Shown here: one piece after another, positions 1-5,702 of the stretch
Numbering within the stretch: the first letter of the stretch is position 1
Layout: every line of letters begins with the position of its first letter
Virus record (IMG/VR): IMGVR_UViG_3300034061_002000
Span: 1-25,078 of that record
Length of the DNA: 25,078 bases
Origin: a virus
Strand: one strand, 5' to 3'
The notes under the pieces: model-generated
The model's input: the letters and a program-made list of their open reading frames with translations, nothing else
The model's database searches: none
Told to the model about the DNA's origin: nothing
Program-made: the position numbers and the translations under genes

Positions 1-34
1 ACCATCTATTTAGGAACTTTATCTTAAGTTTCAT
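1..34 (-). CDS. Partial small gene cut by the window edge
   Basis: Only the first 11 codons are visible (MKLKIKFLNRW), reading leftward out of the window. The start ATG (32-34) overlaps the stop codon of the upstream 40-residue gene in the ATGA arrangement, which suggests translational coupling in the leftward cluster. Nothing can be said about function. The start is inferred only from the overlap and the open frame. Confidence 0.45.
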   Translation of the reverse strand, partial: MKLKIKFLNRW

Positions 35-153
35 ATTGACATTCCTCCTGTTTGACCGGTTACTACTTTGTACAATGCGAATGCTACTGCTACGCCTACC
101 GACGTTCCCATGATGATGTTGAACGCCTTTGCTAAAAAGATTACTGCTTTCAT
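31..153 (-). CDS. Small single-pass membrane protein (40 aa)
   Basis: The frame encodes 40 residues with a hydrophobic N-terminal stretch (AVIFLAKAFNIIMGTSVGVA and onward to about residue 27) ending in a polar tail, so it is probably inserted in the membrane. Its leader, positions 151-167 on the minus strand, is identical over 17 nt, including the ATG, to the leader of the gene at 899-1009. That supports this start and suggests a shared A-rich translation signal in place of a Shine-Dalgarno sequence. It follows the 165-365 gene by 11 nt and overlaps the next gene by 4 nt. I do not recognise a family; a function in membrane modification or lysis control would be a guess. Confidence 0.6.
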   Translation of the reverse strand: MKAVIFLAKAFNIIMGTSVGVAVAFALYKVVTGQTGGMSI

Positions 154-164
154 GTTGTTTTGTT

Positions 165-365
165 TTAGTTGTTAGTAATTTGTGGATGCAATCTCCAAAA
201 GTCATCAGCGCTGAGCGTTTGCTCGTCATAAACAATCACCCAACCTTTGTTGGTGTAGCTTGAGCGATGCAATTTGTAGCGGATGTCTTGGCCACCGAAA
301 TGTTGTTGGTCTACCTTTACCAACGTCCCGTTGATAAGTGCTTTGAAGGTTTTTAAAGTTGTCAT
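165..365 (-). CDS. Hypothetical protein, 66 aa
   Basis: A 66-residue soluble protein in the leftward cluster, starting MTTLKTFKALINGTLVKVDQ. It has alternating hydrophobic and polar residues and several aromatics (Tyr/Trp), suggesting a small beta-rich or mixed fold. No signal peptide or membrane segment is visible. The start lies 2 nt downstream of the stop of the 36-codon gene at 368-478, and the stop lies 11 nt before the next gene, so it fits a co-transcribed cluster. I do not recognise it. Confidence 0.65.
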   Translation of the reverse strand: MTTLKTFKALINGTLVKVDQQHFGGQDIRYKLHRSSYTNKGWVIVYDEQTLSADDFWRLHPQITNN

Positions 366-367
366 AA

Positions 368-478
368 TTATCTGTATCTAAATGGGATTAATAACTTGCG
401 TGTCTTAACTAACACGCCCTCTTTAAAGAAGCCAATTATCTCATAACGGCCCTCGATTCTGATTACTCTAGTTTCCAT
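368..478 (-). CDS. 36-aa duplicated mini-gene, copy 1
   Basis: Encodes 36 residues, METRVIRIEGRYEIIGFFKE followed by a strand-like segment ending in PFRYR. A second copy lies at 899-1009. The two differ at 11 of 111 nucleotides, yet 9 of these changes are silent and only one codon (Lys19 versus Gln19) changes the amino acid. That is direct evidence that this very short frame is translated and under purifying selection. The protein is basic and probably a small beta sheet. Function is unknown. A 119-codon gene lies between the two copies, so the duplication is not immediately tandem. Confidence 0.8.
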   Translation of the reverse strand: METRVIRIEGRYEIIGFFKEGVLVKTRKLLIPFRYR

Positions 479-511
479 AATTTTTTTGATTCCCAGGCAT
501 GGGTTTATAGG

Positions 512-871
512 TTAGTAAAAATATCCTTGAAATTCGCATCCATCTAATGGAACGTTTGTCCATTCTTGCGGTACTTCGTAAATGTTTGGATGGATTGCCT
601 CCGGCTCTTCGTAGTACAATTGGATGCCTATATTTCTGAGTGTCTCATACTCTTGGTCCGGATCGTTGTCATCGTTGAAAAGGTATCCGTTCATCTCTGC
701 AATTAAGATAAAGATGTCGATGCCACCAAAGATGCCGTAGCCATTGTAGTTGTGCTCTACATACTCGTTGCCATTGTCGTCTACAACTACAACTTTGAAA
801 GCCCCTTTTGAGCTGTGTACATTACTAATTGAGCGATTAGTGTCGGTTGTTTTGAAACTGAAAAATCCCAT
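512..871 (-). CDS. Hypothetical acidic protein, 119 aa
   Basis: A 119-residue acidic protein without signal peptide or membrane segment. The middle carries an EYVEHNYNGYGIFGGIDIF segment with a glycine/aromatic-rich GYGIFGGxD core, followed by a helix-like region and an acidic stretch (NDDNDPDQEYET). I have a vague memory of GYGxFGGKD-type motifs in small unknown proteins of large phages and other viruses, but cannot name a family. It sits between the two copies of the 36-codon gene in the leftward cluster, 27 nt downstream of copy 2. Confidence 0.75.
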   Translation of the reverse strand: MGFFSFKTTDTNRSISNVHSSKGAFKVVVVDDNGNEYVEHNYNGYGIFGGIDIFILIAEMNGYLFNDDNDPDQEYETLRNIGIQLYYEEPEAIHPNIYEVPQEWTNVPLDGCEFQGYFY

Positions 872-898
872 GACTATTTTATTTTAACGTTATTGTAT

Positions 899-1009
899 TT
901 ATCTGTATCTGAATGGTATTAATAATTTGCGTGTCTTAACTAACACACCTTCCTGAAAGAAGCCAATGATTTCATAACGGCCTTCAATTCTGATTACTCT
1001 AGTTTCCAT
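899..1009 (-). CDS. 36-aa duplicated mini-gene, copy 2
   Basis: Near-identical paralogue of the gene at 368-478: 35 of 36 residues match, the single difference being Gln19 in place of Lys19, while 9 of the 11 nucleotide differences are synonymous. The start is supported both by the conservation and by the leader (1007-1023), which shares 17 identical nt with the leader of the 31-153 gene. The intergenic sequences flanking the two copies differ, so the duplication is old enough for the spacers to diverge. Function is unknown. Confidence 0.8.
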   Translation of the reverse strand: METRVIRIEGRYEIIGFFQEGVLVKTRKLLIPFRYR

Positions 1010-1055
1010 GTTGTTTTGTTTTAATTGGTTTGTGGTGCAGTGAGTATCGCTCTCA

Positions 1056-1166
1056 TTAATTAGTCATTCTAACTACACCTAATGCTTGCACGTCACGTGA
1101 AACTACGTGCTCTCTTTTAATCTCTACAGGCATCACAATTTGGCCTGTGATTTTGACGTCGACCAC
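1056..1166 (-). CDS. Possible small protein with GTG or uncertain start
   Basis: On the minus strand an open frame runs from just after a TAG (1224-1226) to a TAA at 1056-1058. Its last 36 codons read like a real protein, with VVDVKITGQIVMPVEIKREH near the start and RMTN at the end. The only early start codons are a GTG at 1164-1166 and an ATG eleven codons further in. Choosing the GTG gives 36 codons, the same length as the duplicated gene downstream and a similar pattern of beta strand, glycine and Lys/Arg-rich end. There is no A-rich leader before the GTG. The coding-like sequence continues upstream of it to 1223 without a start, so it could be the 3' part of a decayed or frameshifted gene. 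Confidence 0.4.
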   Translation of the reverse strand: MVDVKITGQIVMPVEIKREHVVSRDVQALGVVRMTN

Positions 1167-1440
1167 CTGAGTAGTGTATCGAGCGCCCCGGCTTCGCTGA
1201 GTCTTTATACTTACAGCACCGGCCTAGTGTGACTCACCTAGTTAGTTTATAGTCTTATCAATATGTCAAAGAACTGAGCTTAGAGCTAGTGTAGCGGGCC
1301 TACCTTTGAACCGACTTACCGCAGTGAGCTCCCCGAAGGGCACCTAGTAAGGCTTTATCGTTTCGGCCACCTATCAGCAACATGGCTCGTCGCTTGTACG
1401 TCTGAAGGCTTGCTAGTAAGAAGTGTTGTTGTTAGCTCGT
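1167..1440 (-). other. GC-rich leader region, possibly a structured RNA
   Basis: About 270 bases between the leftward promoter and the first leftward gene candidate hold no credible start-to-stop frame. GC content is about 45-57 percent by 60-base block, clearly above the AT-rich genes on either side. Self-complementary stretches are visible, for example GAGCT at 1283-1287 pairing with AGCTC at 1327-1331 and enclosing GCGG/CCGC (1294-1297 with 1319-1322), and a CCCCGAAGGG hairpin at 1331-1340. These would allow a structured leader or small RNA, but I recognise no known RNA family. Confidence 0.35.
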
Positions 1441-1450
1441 TTGCTTGATA

Positions 1451-1480
1451 CAAATATACGTCAACTATTTGAATTGTCAA
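1451..1480 (-). promoter_or_regulatory. Leftward Bacteroidota-type promoter
   Basis: On the minus strand a perfect TATATTTG box (1458 down to 1451) is preceded by TTG (1480-1478) with a 19-base spacer, matching the Bacteroidota TTG-N17-20-TAnnTTTG promoter. Transcription would start near 1444 and run through the leftward small-gene cluster. The GTCAACTA sequence occurs twice nearby (1460-1467 and 1477-1484), overlapping the -33 region. This pair of direct repeats is placed where an operator would act. Confidence 0.65.
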
Positions 1481-1494
1481 CTATACTTTGACAA

Positions 1495-1989
1495 TTATTT
1501 TCACATTTTATGCTAATTTATATTCATTCTAAATAAGGACAGGTTGTCTTTTGAATGTAAAAGGTTGATTTACAGTTAGTTATAGACAAACTCAGCACTG
1601 GGAAACGCGCAATCACTTTGGTATTTATTTTTGTAGGTAGGTGCAACCCTCACCTTTCAAGCGTGCAACCGAACTACGCAACGAACGAACGGCATGACAT
1701 CAGGCGCGCCGAATGAACGGCCGGCCGGTTGGTTTCAAGGTGTGTTCTATTTAACATAATGCAAATTATACAACAAGCCTAGCAACCGACATGACAAACG
1801 GCAGCGCGCCCTGATGCCCGTCTGTATTGGTATTCACGTCAAACGGCAGGCCCCACCAAAAAGCCAAAAAGTTCGGCCGAAAAGTTCGAAAACCGAACCC
1901 CCCCGGTCGAAATACAAATCGTTTTCCTTTCGTGCCGGCTCGCGTCACATGGGGGTATTACCCAAACACTCCATGTATCTAATAATCAT
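1495..1989. other. Divergent intergenic region, GC-rich and palindromic
   Basis: About 500 bases separate the leftward and rightward programmes. The part from about 1640 to 1960 is strikingly GC-rich and holds many self-complementary elements: GGCGCGCC at 1703-1710, GGCCGGCC at 1719-1726, TTCGGCCGAA near 1874, ACATGG/CCATGT arms at 1947-1952 and 1971-1976, and a direct repeat CAAACGGCAG at 1795-1804 and 1840-1849. Short frames on both strands here are not convincing as genes. It could be a regulatory or replication region, a structured RNA, or an intergenic repeat acquired from a host genome. No known family was recognised. Confidence 0.5.
1698..1816. repeat. Inverted repeat CATCAGG(G)CGCGC
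   Basis: CATCAGGCGCGC at 1698-1709 is matched in inverted orientation by GCGCGCCCTGATG at 1804-1816. The arms are identical apart from one extra G/C in the second arm, and 94 bases lie between them. The arms could pair in RNA or extrude as a cruciform. The enclosed sequence includes the FseI-type GGCCGGCC palindrome and an AT-rich segment (ATAATGCAAATTAT). Confidence 0.55.
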
Positions 1990-1997
1990 TATATTTG
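1990..1997 (+). promoter_or_regulatory. TATATTTG -7 element before the 2011 gene
   Basis: TATATTTG inside ATTATATTTGT, ending 13 bases before the ATG at 2011. This leaves a leader of only a few bases. The same ATTATATTTGT core precedes the genes at 2615 and 6172. No TTG is seen at the -33 position, so recognition may rely on AT-rich upstream sequence or on a phage factor. Confidence 0.6.
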
Positions 1998-2010
1998 TAA
2001 AAAAAAGATC

Positions 2011-2499
2011 ATGAAAAATTACGGTATGCCGTTCAAGAACTCGGCAATTGATAAGTTAGGAAGCAAGTTCGGAGATCCAGAAAAGCCGAATGTAGAAGGT
2101 CCTGTAAATTTAATGGGTGTTCAGAATGCTCTTAACAGAGGTGTTGCAGGTATTAAAAATGCTGCACAGACTATAGCTAATACTAAGATCAACAATCCTA
2201 TTAAAGTTGATAAGAGTTCTAAATTTATAACAGCTAGTCCAATTGGTAAAGAAACAACAACCACAAGAAAGGGATTAACAGGAGATAGAACTATTACTAA
2301 AAAAGTAGCTAAAGATTACGAAACAGGTTCTACAACTTATTCAAGATCTGCAACTAATCCTAGAGGTGGTAAGATGGTTGAAACCAGCAAGACTGTATCT
2401 TCAGCAGGTGATGTAGTTAAGAATAGAACTCGCTATGACCAAAAGGGTGATGTGATGACTAGCAAGAGCAGATCTAAGACTGGTAAGTTATTCCAATGA
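2011..2499 (+). CDS. Basic low-complexity phage protein, 162 aa
   Basis: A 162-residue protein rich in Lys, Ser, Thr and Gly, with few hydrophobics and no membrane segment or signal peptide. The N-terminal MPFKNSAIDKLG resembles the IPFKNADIDFIG near the start of the protein at 6610, suggesting a shared short N-terminal tag among these phage proteins. The C-terminal half (about 75-162) is a run of Thr/Ser/Lys-rich segments, probably extended or disordered. Such proteins occur next to structural genes of Bacteroidota phages, so a virion-internal or DNA-binding role is conceivable. The start is fixed by the promoter immediately upstream. No function is recognised. Confidence 0.75.
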   Translation: MKNYGMPFKNSAIDKLGSKFGDPEKPNVEGPVNLMGVQNALNRGVAGIKNAAQTIANTKINNPIKVDKSSKFITASPIGKETTTTRKGLTGDRTITKKVAKDYETGSTTYSRSATNPRGGKMVETSKTVSSAGDVVKNRTRYDQKGDVMTSKSRSKTGKLFQ

Positions 2500-2543
2500 T
2501 CATTACCTTATTTCCAACGCTCGGCCTATCTGTTGGTCTTGAA

Positions 2544-2583
2544 TACCTACCTTCGGAAGGCGATTTACGTCCGGAATTGGTAT
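2544..2583 (+). other. Hairpin before the 2615 gene
   Basis: Between the 2011 and 2615 genes, CCTTCGGAAGG is a short perfect stem-loop nested inside AATACC/GGTATT arms that run into the next promoter. No T-run follows, so it does not look like an efficient intrinsic terminator. It could be a weak terminator, an RNA stabiliser or an operator. Confidence 0.3.
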
Positions 2584-2591
2584 TATATTTG
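2584..2591 (+). promoter_or_regulatory. TATATTTG -7 element before the 2615 gene
   Basis: TATATTTG within the same ATTATATTTGT core as at 1990, 23 bases before the ATG at 2615. The AT-rich leader (TTAATTATTAAATTATC) lacks a Shine-Dalgarno sequence, in line with Bacteroidota initiation. Confidence 0.6.
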
Positions 2592-2614
2592 TTAATTATT
2601 AAATTATCTATAAC

Positions 2615-3799
2615 ATGGCAATAATGCGCACAAATCGACTCACGTCGAAAACAACTCCACCACAGAATAAAATTCAGACTACAAAAGATGTGACTGTTAG
2701 TAAAAAGTCACGACCTATGGGTATGTCTCTCGGTCCTTCTGGAGAAATAAAAGCAAAGAATGCTACTCTAACAAGTGCTGAATGGGATGCTGAAAAATCC
2801 AACAAAGAGTACAATGATGCAATGAAAAGAGGTGAGGCTGTTAGTATCAATGACCCATCTATCGATCCATTAACAAGAAAATTAGTTATGGGATCATTTG
2901 GATCAACAAGTGGACCAGGAAGTAAAGATGTATTTGGTGATATTGAAGATATTACTGTTCCTAAAGGATATAAAGCCACTAGTTATAAAGATATATATGG
3001 TAGTGATTTTAATCCTGATGAGTTTCGTGGAGCTGCTAAGGCTGGAAAGCTTGATCAATATATGAAGGATAAAGGTTACAAAGAAGGTCAATCTTGGTCT
3101 CCTAATTTTGGTTCATATACAAAATATAAGACAAAACCTCCTGTATCTGAAAAAGCTCCTATGGAAAAAATGCCTGTTGGCAAGGCAAAGCTTACACTTC
3201 CAAAGGGAAAACTTAAGGTAACTGAAAAGGAAGAGTATGCATTTAATCCTGCCACTAGAGGAACTAAGACTAAAACCAAAACTTCTGCGGCTATGACTGG
3301 TGGTGGTGATAAATTAGTTAGAGCTAAAAATCCAAGTGGAAGTTTAGGTGCTGCTCGCGTTACTACTGAGAAGAAAAAAGCTACTTCTGGATACAACCGT
3401 GAGAAAGCTTTATTTGAAGCTAAGGCTGGAACGTCTGTATCTGGTAGAGATTTCAGTAATATGTCTGCGTCTGAAATTAAGTCTAAGCGAGCTGAGTTGA
3501 AGCAAGATCGTCGTGACTACCGTAAGAGCTCACTTGATTATAATGTAAAGGCTCCATCAATTAAGGAGGCTACTATGGACATTCGTCAAGCTCGCAAAGC
3601 TGAGACCTATACTCGCAAGGCTGAGGCTGGCAAGTTGAGTCATTTCACACCTGGATATAGAAAAGATGAGAGCAAGCAGGGCGTAAATCGCATTGAGGCA
3701 TTCAAGGGATCTGTAGATAATGCAACCAATCGAAACACAATGAAAGCTAAAATTGACGCGATATCTTCAAAAAATTCAAATAAAACGAATATATACTAA
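2615..3799 (+). CDS. Large basic low-complexity protein, 394 aa
   Basis: A 394-residue, very Lys-rich protein without membrane segments. Residues 1-60 are Thr/Lys/Pro-rich. Around 65-75 it has KEYNDAMKRGEAVSI, similar to the EAYAEAKRRGEVVKF segment of the protein at 6610, a motif seen in small phage-associated proteins. The middle has tracts of Lys-Thr and Pro-Lys, and the C-terminal third is helix-like and rich in Arg, Lys and Ala. It is flanked by its own promoter upstream and a strong terminator downstream, so it is a separate transcription unit. A virion-internal, DNA-binding or scaffolding role is possible but unproven. I do not recognise the family. Confidence 0.75.
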   Translation: MAIMRTNRLTSKTTPPQNKIQTTKDVTVSKKSRPMGMSLGPSGEIKAKNATLTSAEWDAEKSNKEYNDAMKRGEAVSINDPSIDPLTRKLVMGSFGSTSGPGSKDVFGDIEDITVPKGYKATSYKDIYGSDFNPDEFRGAAKAGKLDQYMKDKGYKEGQSWSPNFGSYTKYKTKPPVSEKAPMEKMPVGKAKLTLPKGKLKVTEKEEYAFNPATRGTKTKTKTSAAMTGGGDKLVRAKNPSGSLGAARVTTEKKKATSGYNREKALFEAKAGTSVSGRDFSNMSASEIKSKRAELKQDRRDYRKSSLDYNVKAPSIKEATMDIRQARKAETYTRKAEAGKLSHFTPGYRKDESKQGVNRIEAFKGSVDNATNRNTMKAKIDAISSKNSNKTNIY

Positions 3800-3821
3800 A
3801 ATTACTTTAGTAATTCCACAG

Positions 3822-3847
3822 AAAGCCCTCCAAGTGAGGGCTTTTTT
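3822..3847 (+). terminator. Rho-independent terminator
   Basis: AAAGCCCTC, loop CAAGT, then GAGGGCTTT running into six T residues. This is a textbook intrinsic terminator 22 bases after the stop of the 2615 gene. It separates that unit from the chaperonin operon. Confidence 0.9.
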
Positions 3848-3848
3848 G

Positions 3849-3878
3849 TTGCACAAAGCAAAAAATTCACTAGATTTG
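3849..3878 (+). promoter_or_regulatory. Promoter of the groEL-groES operon
   Basis: TTG at 3849-3851 and TAGATTTG at 3871-3878 with a 19-base spacer match the Bacteroidota promoter consensus. The -33 element overlaps the end of the terminator T-run. The ATG of groEL is 18 bases past the -7 box. No CIRCE-type inverted repeat (the HrcA operator of many bacterial groE operons) is seen. Confidence 0.7.
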
Positions 3879-3895
3879 TCAAAAAATCAAGTGAA

Positions 3896-5458
3896 ATGGT
3901 AGTAAAACATGTACATTTAGGCGACGAAGGTCGTCAAAAGCTCATCAAAGGCATCAAAACGATCGCTGGAGCAGTAAAAAGCACATTAGGTGCGCGAGGC
4001 CGAACGGTCTTAATTGAGTCAGAGCACCATGTTGGTGGTATTACAGTAACAAAGGACGGTGTGACGGTCGCTAAGTCGATCAATCTATACGACCCGGTTG
4101 AGAACTTGGCTGTTATGATGGTCAGACAGGCTGCTGAGAAGACGGCTACTGTTGCTGGCGATGGTACTACGACAAGTGTGGTGTTAGCTGAGGCTATTGT
4201 TGATGCTGCATCTGACGTATTAACATCTGATGACAACGTGACTGAGGTGATCAGGGAGATTAATAGCATCACGACAGACGTCGTGACGCATCTAACCAAA
4301 CGTTCTAAGAAGTTATCTGGCAAGAAGCTCAGAGATGTGGCTTCAATTAGTGCAAACAATGACACTGAGATTGGCGGCATGATCGCTGACGCGTTCAGTG
4401 AGGTAAAGATGGTATCTGTAGAGAACAGCAAGGACCATAACACGTATGTTGAGGTGATCAAGGGCATTAAGGCTGACCGTGGTTGGTCTAGTCGTCACTT
4501 TATTACTGACTACAAGCGTCAGGAGGCTGTGTTAGAGAACCCATATGTGTTGATCACTGACCAAGAGATCAATAACTTGTTAAACATTGAGCGCATTCTA
4601 CAACATGTTGTAGCCAACAACAAGCCACTCCTAATCATCGGTGAGATGACACCAGCTGCTTTGAACACATTGAACATTAACGTTGCTCAGGGCAAGATAA
4701 AGGCATGTCATATTATTCCACCGAACTTTGGGTACCGTCAGAAAGACTTGCTTGAGGACTTGGCGATCGCATTGGACGGCACATACTTCAGTGAGGACAC
4801 TGGTGATGACTTGTCATTGATTGACGTTGCTCACCTAGGTCGTTGTGCTAAGGTGATCGTTAGTAAGGACAATACGATTTTTATGCCTTATAGCAGTTCC
4901 CAAACTGCTATTGATAATCGCATTGCTGACATCAACGAGACGATCTTTGACGGCATCACTAAAGAGGAGATGGACAACCGTAAGGAGCGAATGGCCAACC
5001 TATCTGGTGGTGTTGCTGTGATCTACGTTGGTGCATTGAGTGATATTGAGCAGAAGGAGAAGCGCGACCGCATTGATGATGCTGTCTGTGCAGTTGAGGC
5101 GGCCTTAGAGGAGGGCATTCTACCTGGAGGTGGTGTTGCTCTATATGAGTATGCTAAGAACTATCCAAACACATCTACTGCTGAGAAGATTATGCACAAG
5201 GCATTAATGGCTCCAATGCGTCAGATCCTTGACAACGCTGGTAAAGATGCTCAGTTCATCATGGACGGCATCCTTCCGTTCCCTAACGAGGGCTACGACG
5301 TGAAAGGAGAGCAGTACGGTGACATGATTAAGCTTGGCATCATTGACCCAGCGAAAGTCACTAAGAACGCCTTATTAAACGCTGTGTCGGTCGCTACAAC
5401 GATCATGAGCACAAACGCTATCATTACAAATATCAGAGCAGATGAAAGTATTAAATAA
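3896..5458 (+). CDS. groEL: Chaperonin GroEL (phage-encoded, 60 kDa class)
   Basis: A complete group I chaperonin of 520 residues (E. coli GroEL has 548). The ATPase signatures are intact: TKDGVTVAK with Asp54, AGDGTTTSVVLAE with Asp89 and DDAVCAVEAALEEG with Asp395, equivalent to Asp52, Asp87 and Asp398 of E. coli GroEL. GILPGGGVAL and KVTKNALLNAVSVAT follow. The apical domain is diverged: by hand alignment DRGYLSPYF becomes DRGWSSRHF, Leu234 becomes Glu and Val263 becomes Asn, so the substrate-binding surface is altered. The Gly-Gly-Met tail is absent (it ends IRADESIK). It would form a ring that folds proteins in the cytoplasm, probably virion proteins. It overlaps groES by 17 nt and has its own promoter. 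Confidence 0.97.
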   Translation: MVVKHVHLGDEGRQKLIKGIKTIAGAVKSTLGARGRTVLIESEHHVGGITVTKDGVTVAKSINLYDPVENLAVMMVRQAAEKTATVAGDGTTTSVVLAEAIVDAASDVLTSDDNVTEVIREINSITTDVVTHLTKRSKKLSGKKLRDVASISANNDTEIGGMIADAFSEVKMVSVENSKDHNTYVEVIKGIKADRGWSSRHFITDYKRQEAVLENPYVLITDQEINNLLNIERILQHVVANNKPLLIIGEMTPAALNTLNINVAQGKIKACHIIPPNFGYRQKDLLEDLAIALDGTYFSEDTGDDLSLIDVAHLGRCAKVIVSKDNTIFMPYSSSQTAIDNRIADINETIFDGITKEEMDNRKERMANLSGGVAVIYVGALSDIEQKEKRDRIDDAVCAVEAALEEGILPGGGVALYEYAKNYPNTSTAEKIMHKALMAPMRQILDNAGKDAQFIMDGILPFPNEGYDVKGEQYGDMIKLGIIDPAKVTKNALLNAVSVATTIMSTNAIITNIRADESIK

Positions 5459-5702
5459 GTTCTTACTAGTAAAGAAAGTAGCTGAGCAGAAGCAGACCAA
5501 GAGTGGTTTGCTTCTGACCGGTGAGGACGCTAGTGACATGAGATATCATAAGGCTATAGTCTACAAAGTAGGTGATAACATCATTGGAATAAATTCTGAG
5601 GATACTATCCTATACGACAAAGTACAAAGCCATGAGGTCATCCTTGATAATGAAAGGATGACTATAATTCAGGAGAGGGACGTTGTTTGCGTCTTCGATT
5701 AA
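5442..5702 (+). CDS. groES: Co-chaperonin GroES
   Basis: An 86-residue GroES/Hsp10-type protein (about 95-97 in bacteria). It has the usual N-terminal strand (VLNKFLLVKKV), a mobile loop EQKQTKSGLLLTGED whose SGLLLT corresponds to the GGIVLT that docks on GroEL, and the C-terminal ERMTIIQERDVVCVFD matching the family pattern of a final strand ending in DVVAV. The shortening falls in the middle, where the roof hairpin lies. The start lies inside the end of groEL in another frame, so translation is coupled. Its 3' end overlaps the convergent gene at 5662-6147 by 41 nt. It likely caps the phage GroEL or the host GroEL. The order groEL-groES is the reverse of the common bacterial operon. Confidence 0.92.
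   Translation: MKVLNKFLLVKKVAEQKQTKSGLLLTGEDASDMRYHKAIVYKVGDNIIGINSEDTILYDKVQSHEVILDNERMTIIQERDVVCVFD

Noticed and set aside
492-503. CCCAGGCATGGG hairpin between leftward genes
   Set aside because: Only a 4-bp stem and no T-run in the direction of transcription, so not a credible terminator.
1261-1345. tRNA or T-loop-like sequence (GGTTCAAAG on the minus strand)
   Set aside because: No acceptor stem or anticodon arm could be assembled around it; the local hairpin at 1283-1331 explains the pairing better.
1626-1633. TATTTTTG resembling a rightward -7 element
   Set aside because: No -33 element, and no gene or clear RNA begins after it. Such AT strings are frequent by chance.
1766-1948. 60-codon leftward open frame in the GC-rich intergenic element
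   Set aside because: It lies across palindromes and repeats, has no -7 box or A-rich leader, and its composition (Arg, Phe, Pro, Gly) reflects GC-rich DNA. It could be a chance frame.
1814-2014. 66-codon rightward open frame ending within the 2011 gene start
   Set aside because: It runs through the promoter at 1990 and shares the palindromic element. Lys/Pro/Ser-rich sequence without leader; the opposite strand is also open, typical for GC-rich non-coding DNA.
3815-3850. CIRCE-like operator before groEL
   Set aside because: The inverted repeat present is GC-stemmed with a short loop and T-run, i.e. a terminator, and does not match the TTAGCACTC-N9-GAGTGCTAA operator.
3934-4467. 177-codon frame antisense to groEL
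   Set aside because: It is a shadow of the well supported GroEL frame; no promoter or leader, and the sequence shows no recognisable motif.
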